Origin: Gemmatimonadota bacterium
GTDB lineage: Bacteria; Latescibacterota; UBA2968; UBA8231
Reading direction: 5' to 3'
Assembly: GCA_002712305.1 (NCBI GenBank)
Contig: PATE01000057.1
Coordinates: forward strand, 17,400 to 39,047
DNA: 21,648 bases
The translations under genes and the position numbers were made by a program. Below the pieces are notes generated by a model. That model had not been told where the DNA came from and did not search any database. It saw only the letters and a program-made list of their open reading frames with translations. Positions 14,967 to 21,134 of the stretch are shown piece after piece; the first letter of the stretch is position 1; each line of letters opens with the position of its first letter.

Positions 14967-15007
14967 GCGATCTGAAAAGCGACGCAGTATGTCGCTTTTC
15001 AGATCGC
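14967..15007 (-). terminator. 17-bp perfect hairpin over the SDR stop codon
   Basis: GCGATCTGAAAAGCGAC (14967-14983) and its exact reverse complement (14991-15007) flank a 7-nt loop. On the minus strand the SDR stop codon TGA sits inside the first arm. The stem is long enough to stop or stabilise the SDR transcript. The T-rich part lies inside the second arm and no T-run follows, so attenuation or RNA protection between SDR and carboxypeptidase is as likely as termination. Confidence 0.5.
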
Positions 15008-15775
15008 CGTCCATCCCCCATCTACCAGAAGCGTGTGACCCGTGATCATCGCCGACGCATCACTGGAGAGAAAAACGACGGCACCCACCACGTCCTCCGG
15101 TTGCCCCACCCGGCCCTTGGGGATCCGCTTCAGCAGGTCCTCCCGCATCTGTGGATCATCGAACGTGGACTGCGTCAGTGGCGTCAGGATGAAGGTCGGC
15201 CCTACAGCGTTGACATTGATATCGTATTGCGCCCACTCGAGCGCCAGCACGCGGGTCAGATTGACCACTCCCGCCTTGCTCGAACAGTACGCGGCGCGCC
15301 GGTAGTATCCAACAACACCATTGATGGAGGCCATGTTCACAATGCGACCTCCGCCTGCCTCTCGCATATGGCGAGCACACCGTTGGGACAGAAAGAACAA
15401 CCCCTTGAGGTTCACATCCTGCACCTGATCCCAGTCCTTCTCTTCCAGATCCAGCGCGTCGGCCGGGATATTCACCCCCGCATTGTTGACGAGAATATCT
15501 ACGCCTCCAAGCTGGTCGATCGCCCCCGCCACAAAATCATCGATACTGGTCAGGCCGGGCAATGCCAGCGGCAAAGGGACAGCGCGACGACCATTGGATT
15601 CGATCGCCTTACAGACCTCGTCCAGTGCACCGACTCGATCGGGCAACTCGCTGACGGCCACATCGGCTCCGGCCTCCGACAGCGCGATGGCGACGGCCCG
15701 ACCGATTCCGGAGCCGGCGCCACTGACGACGGCGCGACGTCCATCCAAGCCGAGACTTGGCAACAGATTCGTCAT
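14999..15775 (-). CDS. Short-chain dehydrogenase/reductase (classical SDR)
   Basis: This 258-aa NAD(P)-dependent oxidoreductase has the classical SDR layout: cofactor motif GAGSGIG (19-25), VNNAG (97-100), Asn122 in VNLKG, Ser150 in NMAS, Tyr163 and Lys167 in YCSSK, and the family ending HTLLVDGGWTAI. The complete Asn-Ser-Tyr-Lys tetrad argues for activity. It should oxidise an alcohol or reduce a ketone, substrate unknown. The start ATG at 15775 overlaps the stop of the hydroxyacid dehydrogenase upstream (ATGA), so the two are translationally coupled. Its last codons form one arm of a long perfect hairpin. It is also a useful intact comparison for the collapsed SDR ORF at 20048-20119. Confidence 0.96.
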   Translation of the reverse strand: MTNLLPSLGLDGRRAVVSGAGSGIGRAVAIALSEAGADVAVSELPDRVGALDEVCKAIESNGRRAVPLPLALPGLTSIDDFVAGAIDQLGGVDILVNNAGVNIPADALDLEEKDWDQVQDVNLKGLFFLSQRCARHMREAGGGRIVNMASINGVVGYYRRAAYCSSKAGVVNLTRVLALEWAQYDINVNAVGPTFILTPLTQSTFDDPQMREDLLKRIPKGRVGQPEDVVGAVVFLSSDASAMITGHTLLVDGGWTAI

Positions 15776-16671
15776 CGTGTGCCTCCGCGCACTTCGACCT
15801 CAAGGGCTTGCTCCCACACTTTGATCATGGCCGCCTTCGACTCGCCGCCGAATCCTTGTGCCAGAGCCATGCGATAGGTCTGCATAGCCGCCGAAGCGAC
15901 GGGCATTGCGGCGTGCTGCTCATTGGCCCGTTCCACGAGGGTTGTCATGTCCTTGTAAGCGCTGGCCAGCGGATATCCCTGGTCAAATCGCCGCACCATC
16001 GCTCGCGCGGCGTGATAGTCAAAGCCAAAGCTCTGGCCCGAACCGGTGGACACGACCTGGTACACCTTCTCTGGATCCAGGCCGAGTCGCACGGCCAGGG
16101 GTAACATCTCGGCCATGGCAGCAATGGAGATATTGTAGAGCACATTGTTCGTCATTTTCATCAGCTGACCACTGCCGGACGGGCCCATGTGAAGGACCAG
16201 CTCGCCCATCTCCTTGAGCAAGGGCTCGCATCGCGAGTAGGCTGCGGCATCGCCGCCGACCATAATCGTCAGCGTTCCGTCGGCGGCACGTGTCTCCATG
16301 CCACTTACGGGGGCGTCGAGAAAGGCCACATCCTCTTCCATCAGGCGCTGTGCGATGTCACGCGTCTTGTCCGGATGGGTCGTGCCACAGTCGATCACAT
16401 CAGATCCGGGTTGCAGGCTCTGCAACAGCCCTCCCTCACCGAACAGGACACGTTCTACGACGACGACATCGGGCAACGACAGGATGATCCGTTTGCAGGA
16501 TTGACCGAGTCGCGCCACATTCTCTGCCACGATGGCACCCTCTCGCTCCAACGGCTCACAAGCATCGGGGCGAGTATCGTAGACCCAGAGGGGAACATCC
16601 ATCGCGACCAATCGAGCGGCCATGCCACTGCCCATCGAGCCAAGTCCGATGAATCCGATATTTTCGACCAC
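15772..16671 (-). CDS. Beta-hydroxyacid dehydrogenase (3-hydroxyisobutyrate dehydrogenase family)
   Basis: This 299-aa NAD(P)-dependent enzyme of the 3-hydroxyisobutyrate/tartronate-semialdehyde reductase family opens with the Rossmann motif NIGFIGLGSMGSGMA. The substrate loop reads FLDAPVSGMETRAADGTLTI, with the typical GTTHPDKTRD stretch before it and the catalytic Lys172 in GQLMKMTNN. It oxidises a 3-hydroxy acid to the semialdehyde or the reverse. The GTG at 16671 is chosen because a perfect AGGAGG stands six bases before it and it gives the usual short N-terminus; an earlier in-frame start would add 25 unconserved residues. It is the first gene of its group, divergent from the gene at 16755, and coupled by ATGA to the SDR. 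Confidence 0.95.
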   Translation of the reverse strand: MVENIGFIGLGSMGSGMAARLVAMDVPLWVYDTRPDACEPLEREGAIVAENVARLGQSCKRIILSLPDVVVVERVLFGEGGLLQSLQPGSDVIDCGTTHPDKTRDIAQRLMEEDVAFLDAPVSGMETRAADGTLTIMVGGDAAAYSRCEPLLKEMGELVLHMGPSGSGQLMKMTNNVLYNISIAAMAEMLPLAVRLGLDPEKVYQVVSTGSGQSFGFDYHAARAMVRRFDQGYPLASAYKDMTTLVERANEQHAAMPVASAAMQTYRMALAQGFGGESKAAMIKVWEQALEVEVRGGTR

Positions 16672-16677
16672 CTTGAT

Positions 16678-16683
16678 CCTCCT
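16678..16683 (-). promoter_or_regulatory. Perfect ribosome-binding site that fixes a GTG start
   Basis: On the minus strand AGGAGG lies six bases before the GTG at 16671 of the beta-hydroxyacid dehydrogenase. Confidence 0.85.
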
Positions 16684-16732
16684 GCTGATCTGTGTTCTAT
16701 GAACGAGCTCGTACGCTGCTACCTCTACACAC

Positions 16733-16745
16733 TGGCCCTGGGCCA
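16733..16745. promoter_or_regulatory. 13-bp inverted repeat in a divergent gap
   Basis: TGGCCC T GGGCCA is symmetrical around one base and lies ten bases before the ATG at 16755, in the 83-bp gap between divergent genes. It could hinder or mark translation initiation or be an operator. Evidence is symmetry only. Confidence 0.3.
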
Positions 16746-16754
16746 AGGTTCACG

Positions 16755-17324
16755 ATGAGCAAGAGCCGCATTCGCCAGCTCGACACCGACGCACTTGACG
16801 ACGACCAGCGTCGCGTATACGACACCATCATCGCCTCCCGTGGCAATACGCACGGCCCCTTCCGGATCTGGCTGCACAGTCCCGAGTTGGCCGACAAGGC
16901 GCAGCAATTGGGAGAATATGTCCGGTTCCGGTCACGGCTCGAGCCGCGATTCTCAGAGCTGGCCATTCTCGTGACATCGAGAGCCTGGGACTGCCAGACC
17001 GAATGGTCCCTCCATGAACCGCATGCGCTCGAGGCCGGTATCGCACCCGAACTGCTTGAGGCGGTCCGCCTGTCCCAGTATCCGGAGTTCGAGCGCGAAG
17101 ACGAACAGAGTGTCTACGACTTCACGGCCGAACTCGTGTACAATCGGTTCGTGCAGGAGCGCACCTTCGCCAATGCCGTCGCTACCGTCGGCGACGCCGG
17201 TGTCGTCGACCTAACGGGCCTCGTCGGCTACTACTCAATGGTAGCCATGACGCTGAATGCGTTTCAGGTGCCCCTGCCCGAAGGCACGAAACCTCTGCTC
17301 GTCGACTGCCCCACCTTTCGATAG
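16755..17324 (+). CDS. Carboxymuconolactone decarboxylase (AhpD-like) family protein
   Basis: This 189-aa all-alpha protein resembles the carboxymuconolactone decarboxylase/AhpD fold. The core reads FSELAILVTSRAWDCQTEWS then LHEPHALEAGI, matching the family pattern Cys-x-x-Glu-Trp-x-x-His, with only one Cys, so it is not a CxxC peroxidase. A second characteristic stretch is LVGYYSMVAMTLNAFQVPLP. Members act as decarboxylases, ring-cleavage helpers or peroxidases. The ATG at 16755 follows CAAGG about seven bases upstream. The gene stands alone on the plus strand, divergent from the hydroxyacid dehydrogenase and convergent with the cysteine hydrolase, 23 bp apart. Its natural substrate is unknown. 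Confidence 0.88.
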   Translation: MSKSRIRQLDTDALDDDQRRVYDTIIASRGNTHGPFRIWLHSPELADKAQQLGEYVRFRSRLEPRFSELAILVTSRAWDCQTEWSLHEPHALEAGIAPELLEAVRLSQYPEFEREDEQSVYDFTAELVYNRFVQERTFANAVATVGDAGVVDLTGLVGYYSMVAMTLNAFQVPLPEGTKPLLVDCPTFR

Positions 17325-17335
17325 ACCGAGGTTCC

Positions 17336-17347
17336 GGGAGCACTCCC
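17336..17347. terminator. Small hairpin in the convergent gap
   Basis: GGGAG (17336-17340) and CTCCC (17343-17347) pair over a 2-nt loop and fill half of the 23-bp gap between two convergent stops. It could serve both directions, but the stem is short and no clear T-run follows. Confidence 0.3.
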
Positions 17348-18133
17348 TCAGACTGACGGGAGACCTTTGAGCAGTTCGTCGGCGCTCACAGAATACTTGC
17401 CGAACATTTCGAGAAGCATGACGGCGCCCCTCGTCTGCCACAACCCGTCGTGTGTCTGGGCAGACTCCATGCCCGTCGTACAGTCGCGAACGATCACGAC
17501 ATCATATCCCCGCCTCGACATGTCCAGGGTCCCATAGTCTCGATGCAGGATGCAGGCGTTGGTATTGAAACCGGCGTAGACGAGGCTCATCACGCCCTCC
17601 TGCTTGCACCACAGGTGTAACTCCTCTCCAGTGGCCACCACCGGCTCATCACCCACGGGCCGGACATCTGGGTGGAGACCCTTGCCTGCACGAAGCTGCT
17701 CACGCTCCGCATCGCGGGGCTCGTGAGGCAGCGCGTATCTGGCGTATTCCCCTTGCCGCTTGCGGAACGCCTGGGGAGGCCAATCCTGCTCGACAGGCCA
17801 GGTCGGGCGGTCCCATCCCTCCAGTTGCAGCCAGTTTGGGTGCCCGTCGGCCTGCTCCGGTGAGGGGGCGTGGACCATGCGTACACCAGCCTCGCGACAA
17901 GCGCTCACGAGGGGCCGCAGCTTCTCCTGAATGATCTGCTCGGCTCGCTGCTCGGTGTCTTTCAGGTAGTGTCGATCCCACACGTCCAGCAGCACGAAGG
18001 CGACCTGTGACAGAGGGACTTCCCAGTCGAGATGGGCATACTCTGTGTTCGCTTCGATCCAGTCGACCCCCTCGTCGACATGCCAGCGGTGATATCGGGC
18101 AGGAAACTGCCAAGTTCTCTCATCAGACGTCAT
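17348..18133 (-). CDS. Cysteine hydrolase, isochorismatase-like superfamily (copy A)
   Basis: This 261-aa protein has the isochorismatase/nicotinamidase fold. The first catalytic Asp is Asp50 in FVLLDVWDRHY, and the nucleophile is Cys194 in AGFNTNACILHRDYG, followed by RRGYDVVIVRDCTTGME. The catalytic Lys of the usual Asp-Lys-Cys triad is not evident where expected, before GEELHLWCKQEG. Relatives hydrolyse amide or vinyl-ether bonds, including N-carbamoylsarcosine amidase. The ATG at 18133 overlaps the stop of the small chimeric ORF upstream (ATGA). It shares HAPSP, DWPP, HRDYG and GYDVV blocks with copy B at 18491-19261, so the two are paralogs within one operon that begins with a creatininase. 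The substrate is unknown. Confidence 0.92.
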   Translation of the reverse strand: MTSDERTWQFPARYHRWHVDEGVDWIEANTEYAHLDWEVPLSQVAFVLLDVWDRHYLKDTEQRAEQIIQEKLRPLVSACREAGVRMVHAPSPEQADGHPNWLQLEGWDRPTWPVEQDWPPQAFRKRQGEYARYALPHEPRDAEREQLRAGKGLHPDVRPVGDEPVVATGEELHLWCKQEGVMSLVYAGFNTNACILHRDYGTLDMSRRGYDVVIVRDCTTGMESAQTHDGLWQTRGAVMLLEMFGKYSVSADELLKGLPSV

Positions 18134-18489
18134 GAGTCGCTCATTCTCGAATCGGGGGTCTCGGGTTTGCCCGTTTGGGCCTCCATTTCGATAGCTCGCA
18201 GAATCATCGCCTCCGCTTCACGTGCGTCGAAAGGTTTCTGCAGGGCCAGGTCGAAACTGGCCAGTCGTGGATCGGTCGGAGCAAGGGACCAACCCGTCAT
18301 GAGCACCAGAGTCAGGGACTGTTCGAGTTTCGCCAGACGGGCAACCTCGTCACCACTGACGCCTGGCAGAAGGGTTGTCGCCAGCGTGCTCGTCGTCCGG
18401 TGTCGGCGAAAGACGATGGCGGTCAGCGTCAGACAGGCTGCCGCCGTGATCAGCAGAAACGGCGTATAGGGCGTAAACTGCCAGTTCAT
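18130..18489 (-). CDS. Chimeric membrane-segment/receiver-domain-tail ORF (collapsed hybrid kinase)
   Basis: This 119-aa ORF joins two ends of what looks like a hybrid sensor kinase. Residues 1-32 (MNWQFTPYTPFLLITAAAC, then LTLTAIVFRRHR) match the start of the 7TM sensor region often found before histidine kinases. From about residue 42 it reads LLPGVSGDEVAR, LTLVLMTGW and FDLALQKPFDAREAEAM, the last part of a response-regulator receiver domain with the conserved Thr (about 68) and Lys (about 88). The phospho-Asp, the kinase core and most TM helices are absent. The ATG at 18489 is preferred to the TTG at 18498. The stop overlaps the next ATG (ATGA), so it is still in a coupled operon. It may be a dying gene or a small membrane peptide; phosphorylation is not expected. 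Confidence 0.7.
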   Translation of the reverse strand: MNWQFTPYTPFLLITAAACLTLTAIVFRRHRTTSTLATTLLPGVSGDEVARLAKLEQSLTLVLMTGWSLAPTDPRLASFDLALQKPFDAREAEAMILRAIEMEAQTGKPETPDSRMSDS

Positions 18490-18490
18490 C

Positions 18491-19261
18491 TCAGGCAAGC
18501 TCCGCAGATTCGATCAGATCGCCCGTCAGAACTGAGTAACCCACTCCGACTTCGACATCCCGCACCGACGCGGCTGTGATCTCGAGGTTATCGAGCGTGT
18601 CGGCCATCTCGATGGCGGATGTGGCGTCGCGCACGAGTACGACGTCGTATCCACGGGCCGCCATCGCCCGCATGCCGTAGTCGCGGTGAAGGACACACAT
18701 ATTGGCCGCGAACCCCACGTAGAAGAGTGTGTAGACCTCGCGAGCATGCAGGAGTCGATGGAGCTGATCGCCATCGAAGATGACCTGGTCGCCTTCAGAT
18801 GGCTCTACATCATCGATGACCCGACGCTCAGTGATGATTCGTTCGAACTCTTCGTCTCGTGCCTCCTGAGGACGACCCAGTTCGGCATAAGGCCCCGTCT
18901 TGGAGCGGAATTCCTCCGGGGGCCAGTCATCGCGCCCCTCACCGGTACGCCGCGGCCCTGCTTCGTCGGGGACCAGATGCGAATACCGGGGTTCACAGTT
19001 TGGGCTCGGTGCATGGATCACCTGCGCGCCGAACCGATCAAAGGTCTCTATCAGAGGCGCGATTCTTTCCCGCGTGATCTTCTCACCGCGTGCCAGATGG
19101 GTTGTGATATAGTGCTCACTCCACACGTCGACGAGAATCAACGCCGTGTGTTGCGTCGGCAGCCGCCAGTGCAATTGGCGACGCTCGAAGCGTGCCTCCA
19201 CCATCCCCGACAACCGCGGGAGGTAGTAATAATCCACTTCCACATTCCACACGTGCCCCAT
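18491..19261 (-). CDS. Cysteine hydrolase, isochorismatase-like superfamily (copy B)
   Basis: This 256-aa protein is a paralog of copy A. It has Asp45 in LILVDVWSEHY and nucleophile Cys189 in VGFAANMCVLHRDYG, then ARGYDVVLVRDATSAIE. As in copy A, the triad Lys is not apparent near FDGDQLHRLLHAR. The middle insert with DWPPEEFRSKTGPYAELG is also shared, so both belong to one subfamily longer than the usual 180-220 residues. The ATG at 19261 shares its A with the TGA of the unknown gene upstream (TGATG overlap), and only one base separates its stop from the chimeric ORF start. Two neighbouring copies with this divergence probably act on related substrates or form a mixed complex; that is inference. 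Confidence 0.92.
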   Translation of the reverse strand: MGHVWNVEVDYYYLPRLSGMVEARFERRQLHWRLPTQHTALILVDVWSEHYITTHLARGEKITRERIAPLIETFDRFGAQVIHAPSPNCEPRYSHLVPDEAGPRRTGEGRDDWPPEEFRSKTGPYAELGRPQEARDEEFERIITERRVIDDVEPSEGDQVIFDGDQLHRLLHAREVYTLFYVGFAANMCVLHRDYGMRAMAARGYDVVLVRDATSAIEMADTLDNLEITAASVRDVEVGVGYSVLTGDLIESAELA

Positions 19262-20034
19262 CAGAAGGCCAGCAACTCGTTCTGGGCATCGATGCGCCGG
19301 GAACGATTGAAGTGGTAGACAGAAACGCCCTGCGACACTTCGACAGGTTCACGAATCAGCAGTTCGGCCCAGCTGTCTCGATGGAAGGCGATGTAGGCTA
19401 GCTGCATACCTTGAATCAGATCGCCGAAGGGCAGCGAGGCGTCGACGACCAATACCGGCCCCGTATCGGGTTGGGTGAAACCCTCGTCATCGTTCGCATT
19501 CACGGTCTTGACCGGATACTCGATAGTGATCTCATAGGGGCCGTCCGTGTACTGCGTGCGTGCCACCATGATTCGATTGTCGAGCACTGCTTGCGCGGAA
19601 CCGGCCCGATCGAGCGACTCCGCCTCAGCATGGGTCAGATCGATCCGAGCGAACTCATACACATCTGCCGTACGCACGACCTGGCGTTCCGGCTGCATCC
19701 CCAGTTCGGGCGGGTGAAAGGGAATCTGCTTACCAGCGATCTCGTAGGTCTTGATACCGATCGCTTCGCCATCATCGCTCAACACCTGAATGAAATCAGA
19801 ATTGGGCTGGGGCCAGATATCACGCTCGGCGCCAACAGCTTCTGTCTTGCAGCTGTCCCCGAGAGCGAACTGACGTTGTCGCGTCCCCTCCCGTACCGTA
19901 CAGAGGCAGTCCAGAGGCATCCGCGCGTTGTTGGTTGGGTATGGCGGTGGCAGCGTTACGGTACCCAGGGGCAACTTGCTGGTGTCGATACGCCACCACA
20001 GAAACGAACGGGCAAAGTCGATGGCCTGCGTCAC
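19261..20034 (-). CDS. Uncharacterised 257-aa protein of the creatininase operon
   Basis: I do not recognise this family. The protein has no signal peptide or membrane segment. It shows FLWWRIDTSKLPLGTVTLPP near the start, a closely spaced Cys pair in DCLC (about 43 and 45), and a C-terminal half with strand-like stretches such as GPYEITIEYPVKTV and GPVLVVDASLPFGDL. The GTG at 20034 is preceded by GGAG seven bases upstream, good support for the start, and its stop overlaps the ATG of cysteine hydrolase B. The coupling suggests a partner or accessory subunit of the hydrolases, or an enzyme of the same route. Base composition is like its neighbours. The start is well supported; the function is open. 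Confidence 0.8.
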   Translation of the reverse strand: MTQAIDFARSFLWWRIDTSKLPLGTVTLPPPYPTNNARMPLDCLCTVREGTRQRQFALGDSCKTEAVGAERDIWPQPNSDFIQVLSDDGEAIGIKTYEIAGKQIPFHPPELGMQPERQVVRTADVYEFARIDLTHAEAESLDRAGSAQAVLDNRIMVARTQYTDGPYEITIEYPVKTVNANDDEGFTQPDTGPVLVVDASLPFGDLIQGMQLAYIAFHRDSWAELLIREPVEVSQGVSVYHFNRSRRIDAQNELLAF

Positions 20035-20047
20035 TCAGGTGCTCCAC

Positions 20048-20119
20048 TCACAAGGTCGTCCAGCCGCCGTCGGCGACAGCGACCCGGCCTTTCAATGAGA
20101 ATCGATCGAGAATACCCAT
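20048..20119 (-). pseudogene. 23-codon collapsed SDR: first and last residues joined in frame
   Basis: The ATG at 20119 has AAGGTGA just upstream. It encodes MGILDRFSLKGRVAV, the usual beginning of a short-chain dehydrogenase just before its TGxxxGxG motif. Without a break it goes on to ADGGWTTL and a TGA at 20048, the usual SDR ending (compare DGGWTAI at the end of the intact SDR at 14999). About 230 residues, including the cofactor and catalytic motifs, are missing and the frame is kept. The ORF lies between the creatininase stop (32 bp) and the unknown gene (13 bp) with ribosome sites on both sides, so a tiny peptide may still be made. Deletion through a short shared sequence near VAV is the simplest origin. 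Confidence 0.75.
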
Positions 20120-20151
20120 TCAGTCACCTTGGCGGTTGGAGCTGTCCATAA

Positions 20152-20967
20152 TCAGTGTTGATCTCGACGTGGAAGGATCGGTTGTGCCTTGAGTTCACGA
20201 ATCAGATCGACGAGACCATCCACGGCGGCTTCGAGCCACGCCGTGCCCTTCTCTGGAGTCGCCTTCGTCGCGTCCCCCAGAACGCCGCTGGCTGTCTGTG
20301 AACTCCAGAACGGCACCAGTCGTGCCCCCGACCCCTCGGGGTGGGTGCCGGCGAGCAGATCTGTGCGGAAGCTGTTCTGCATGGGCGAACGCTCGTCGAC
20401 GGCTTTGTCCATCTCCACCAGCTCGGGCTTGAGCGCCAGGTAGAGCGCTGTTTCATACTCCCCGCCATGTGACGTGCCTCCGTAATCGGAATCGCGCAGC
20501 TCGGTGCCCGCCGTCTTCGCCTTGCGCAGATCCCAGTGATTCACTGAAGCACAGTAGGCTTGCCCCTCGTTGGCAAGCACCGTGAGGCGCGCCGCCAGAT
20601 CGAGGGGTGACGCGTTCGAGCCATGTCCATTGACGATCAGAATCCGTTCAAAACCATGGTGCGAGAGACTCTTGCACACGTCACGCACGTATTTGATGAA
20701 CGTGTCCCATTCGATCGTCAACGTACCGTGGAAGTCCATGTGGTGAGGGCTGTAACCATGGGGAATCGCCGGAACCAACACCGCCTCGTCTGGAATCTGA
20801 GCCACGGCCCGTTCGCAGATCCCCGTGCACAGAACGACGTCCGTGTCCACGGGCAGGTGGGGGCCATGGTCCTCATAGGTGGCCACGGGCAGGACGGCCA
20901 CCTTACCGGCCTGGGCCGCGTCACGAATCTCATTCCAGATCATCTCGGCGAAGCGATACTTGCCCAT
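20152..20967 (-). CDS. Creatininase-family amidohydrolase
   Basis: This 271-aa protein belongs to the creatininase (creatinine amidohydrolase) family, which also includes MftE and other metal-dependent cyclic-amide hydrolases. Metal-ligand pattern: Glu32 and His34 in TYEDHGPHLPVDTD with Asp43, equivalent to Glu34, His36 and Asp45 of Pseudomonas creatininase. Later motifs are GTLTIEWDTF, IVNGHGSNAS (usually NGHGGN, His115) and SHGGEYETAL. The ATG at 20967 is taken because it gives the typical short N-terminus and has AAGGTGAC upstream; an extension would cross the divergent promoter. It leads an operon with two isochorismatase-fold cysteine hydrolases, a combination recalling creatinine or N-carbamoyl amino acid breakdown. 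Substrate is inferred only at the level of small cyclic or linear amides. Confidence 0.94.
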   Translation of the reverse strand: MGKYRFAEMIWNEIRDAAQAGKVAVLPVATYEDHGPHLPVDTDVVLCTGICERAVAQIPDEAVLVPAIPHGYSPHHMDFHGTLTIEWDTFIKYVRDVCKSLSHHGFERILIVNGHGSNASPLDLAARLTVLANEGQAYCASVNHWDLRKAKTAGTELRDSDYGGTSHGGEYETALYLALKPELVEMDKAVDERSPMQNSFRTDLLAGTHPEGSGARLVPFWSSQTASGVLGDATKATPEKGTAWLEAAVDGLVDLIRELKAQPILPRRDQH

Positions 20968-21134
20968 CTCGTCACCTTGTGGCCAATAGGTTCGTGTTCT
21001 GAGAGGCGGAAAACTAACACATCCCTCAGTGTGCCGCGATGGATTGACCACCTTCGGCGACAGGTGCTTCTTCAGCGCTACTTGGCAATCCAAGCAGGAC
21101 CTGACCCCGCCTCACCGTCTGGAGCCACGCCGTC
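20968..21134. promoter_or_regulatory. Divergent gap between creatininase operon and unknown gene
   Basis: The 167-bp region should hold promoters for both directions. GTGTT (20994-20998) and AACAC (21016-21020) form a spaced inverted repeat, and TTGACC near 21046 could be a -35 for the plus-strand gene, without a matching -10. No gene is seen. Confidence 0.35.
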
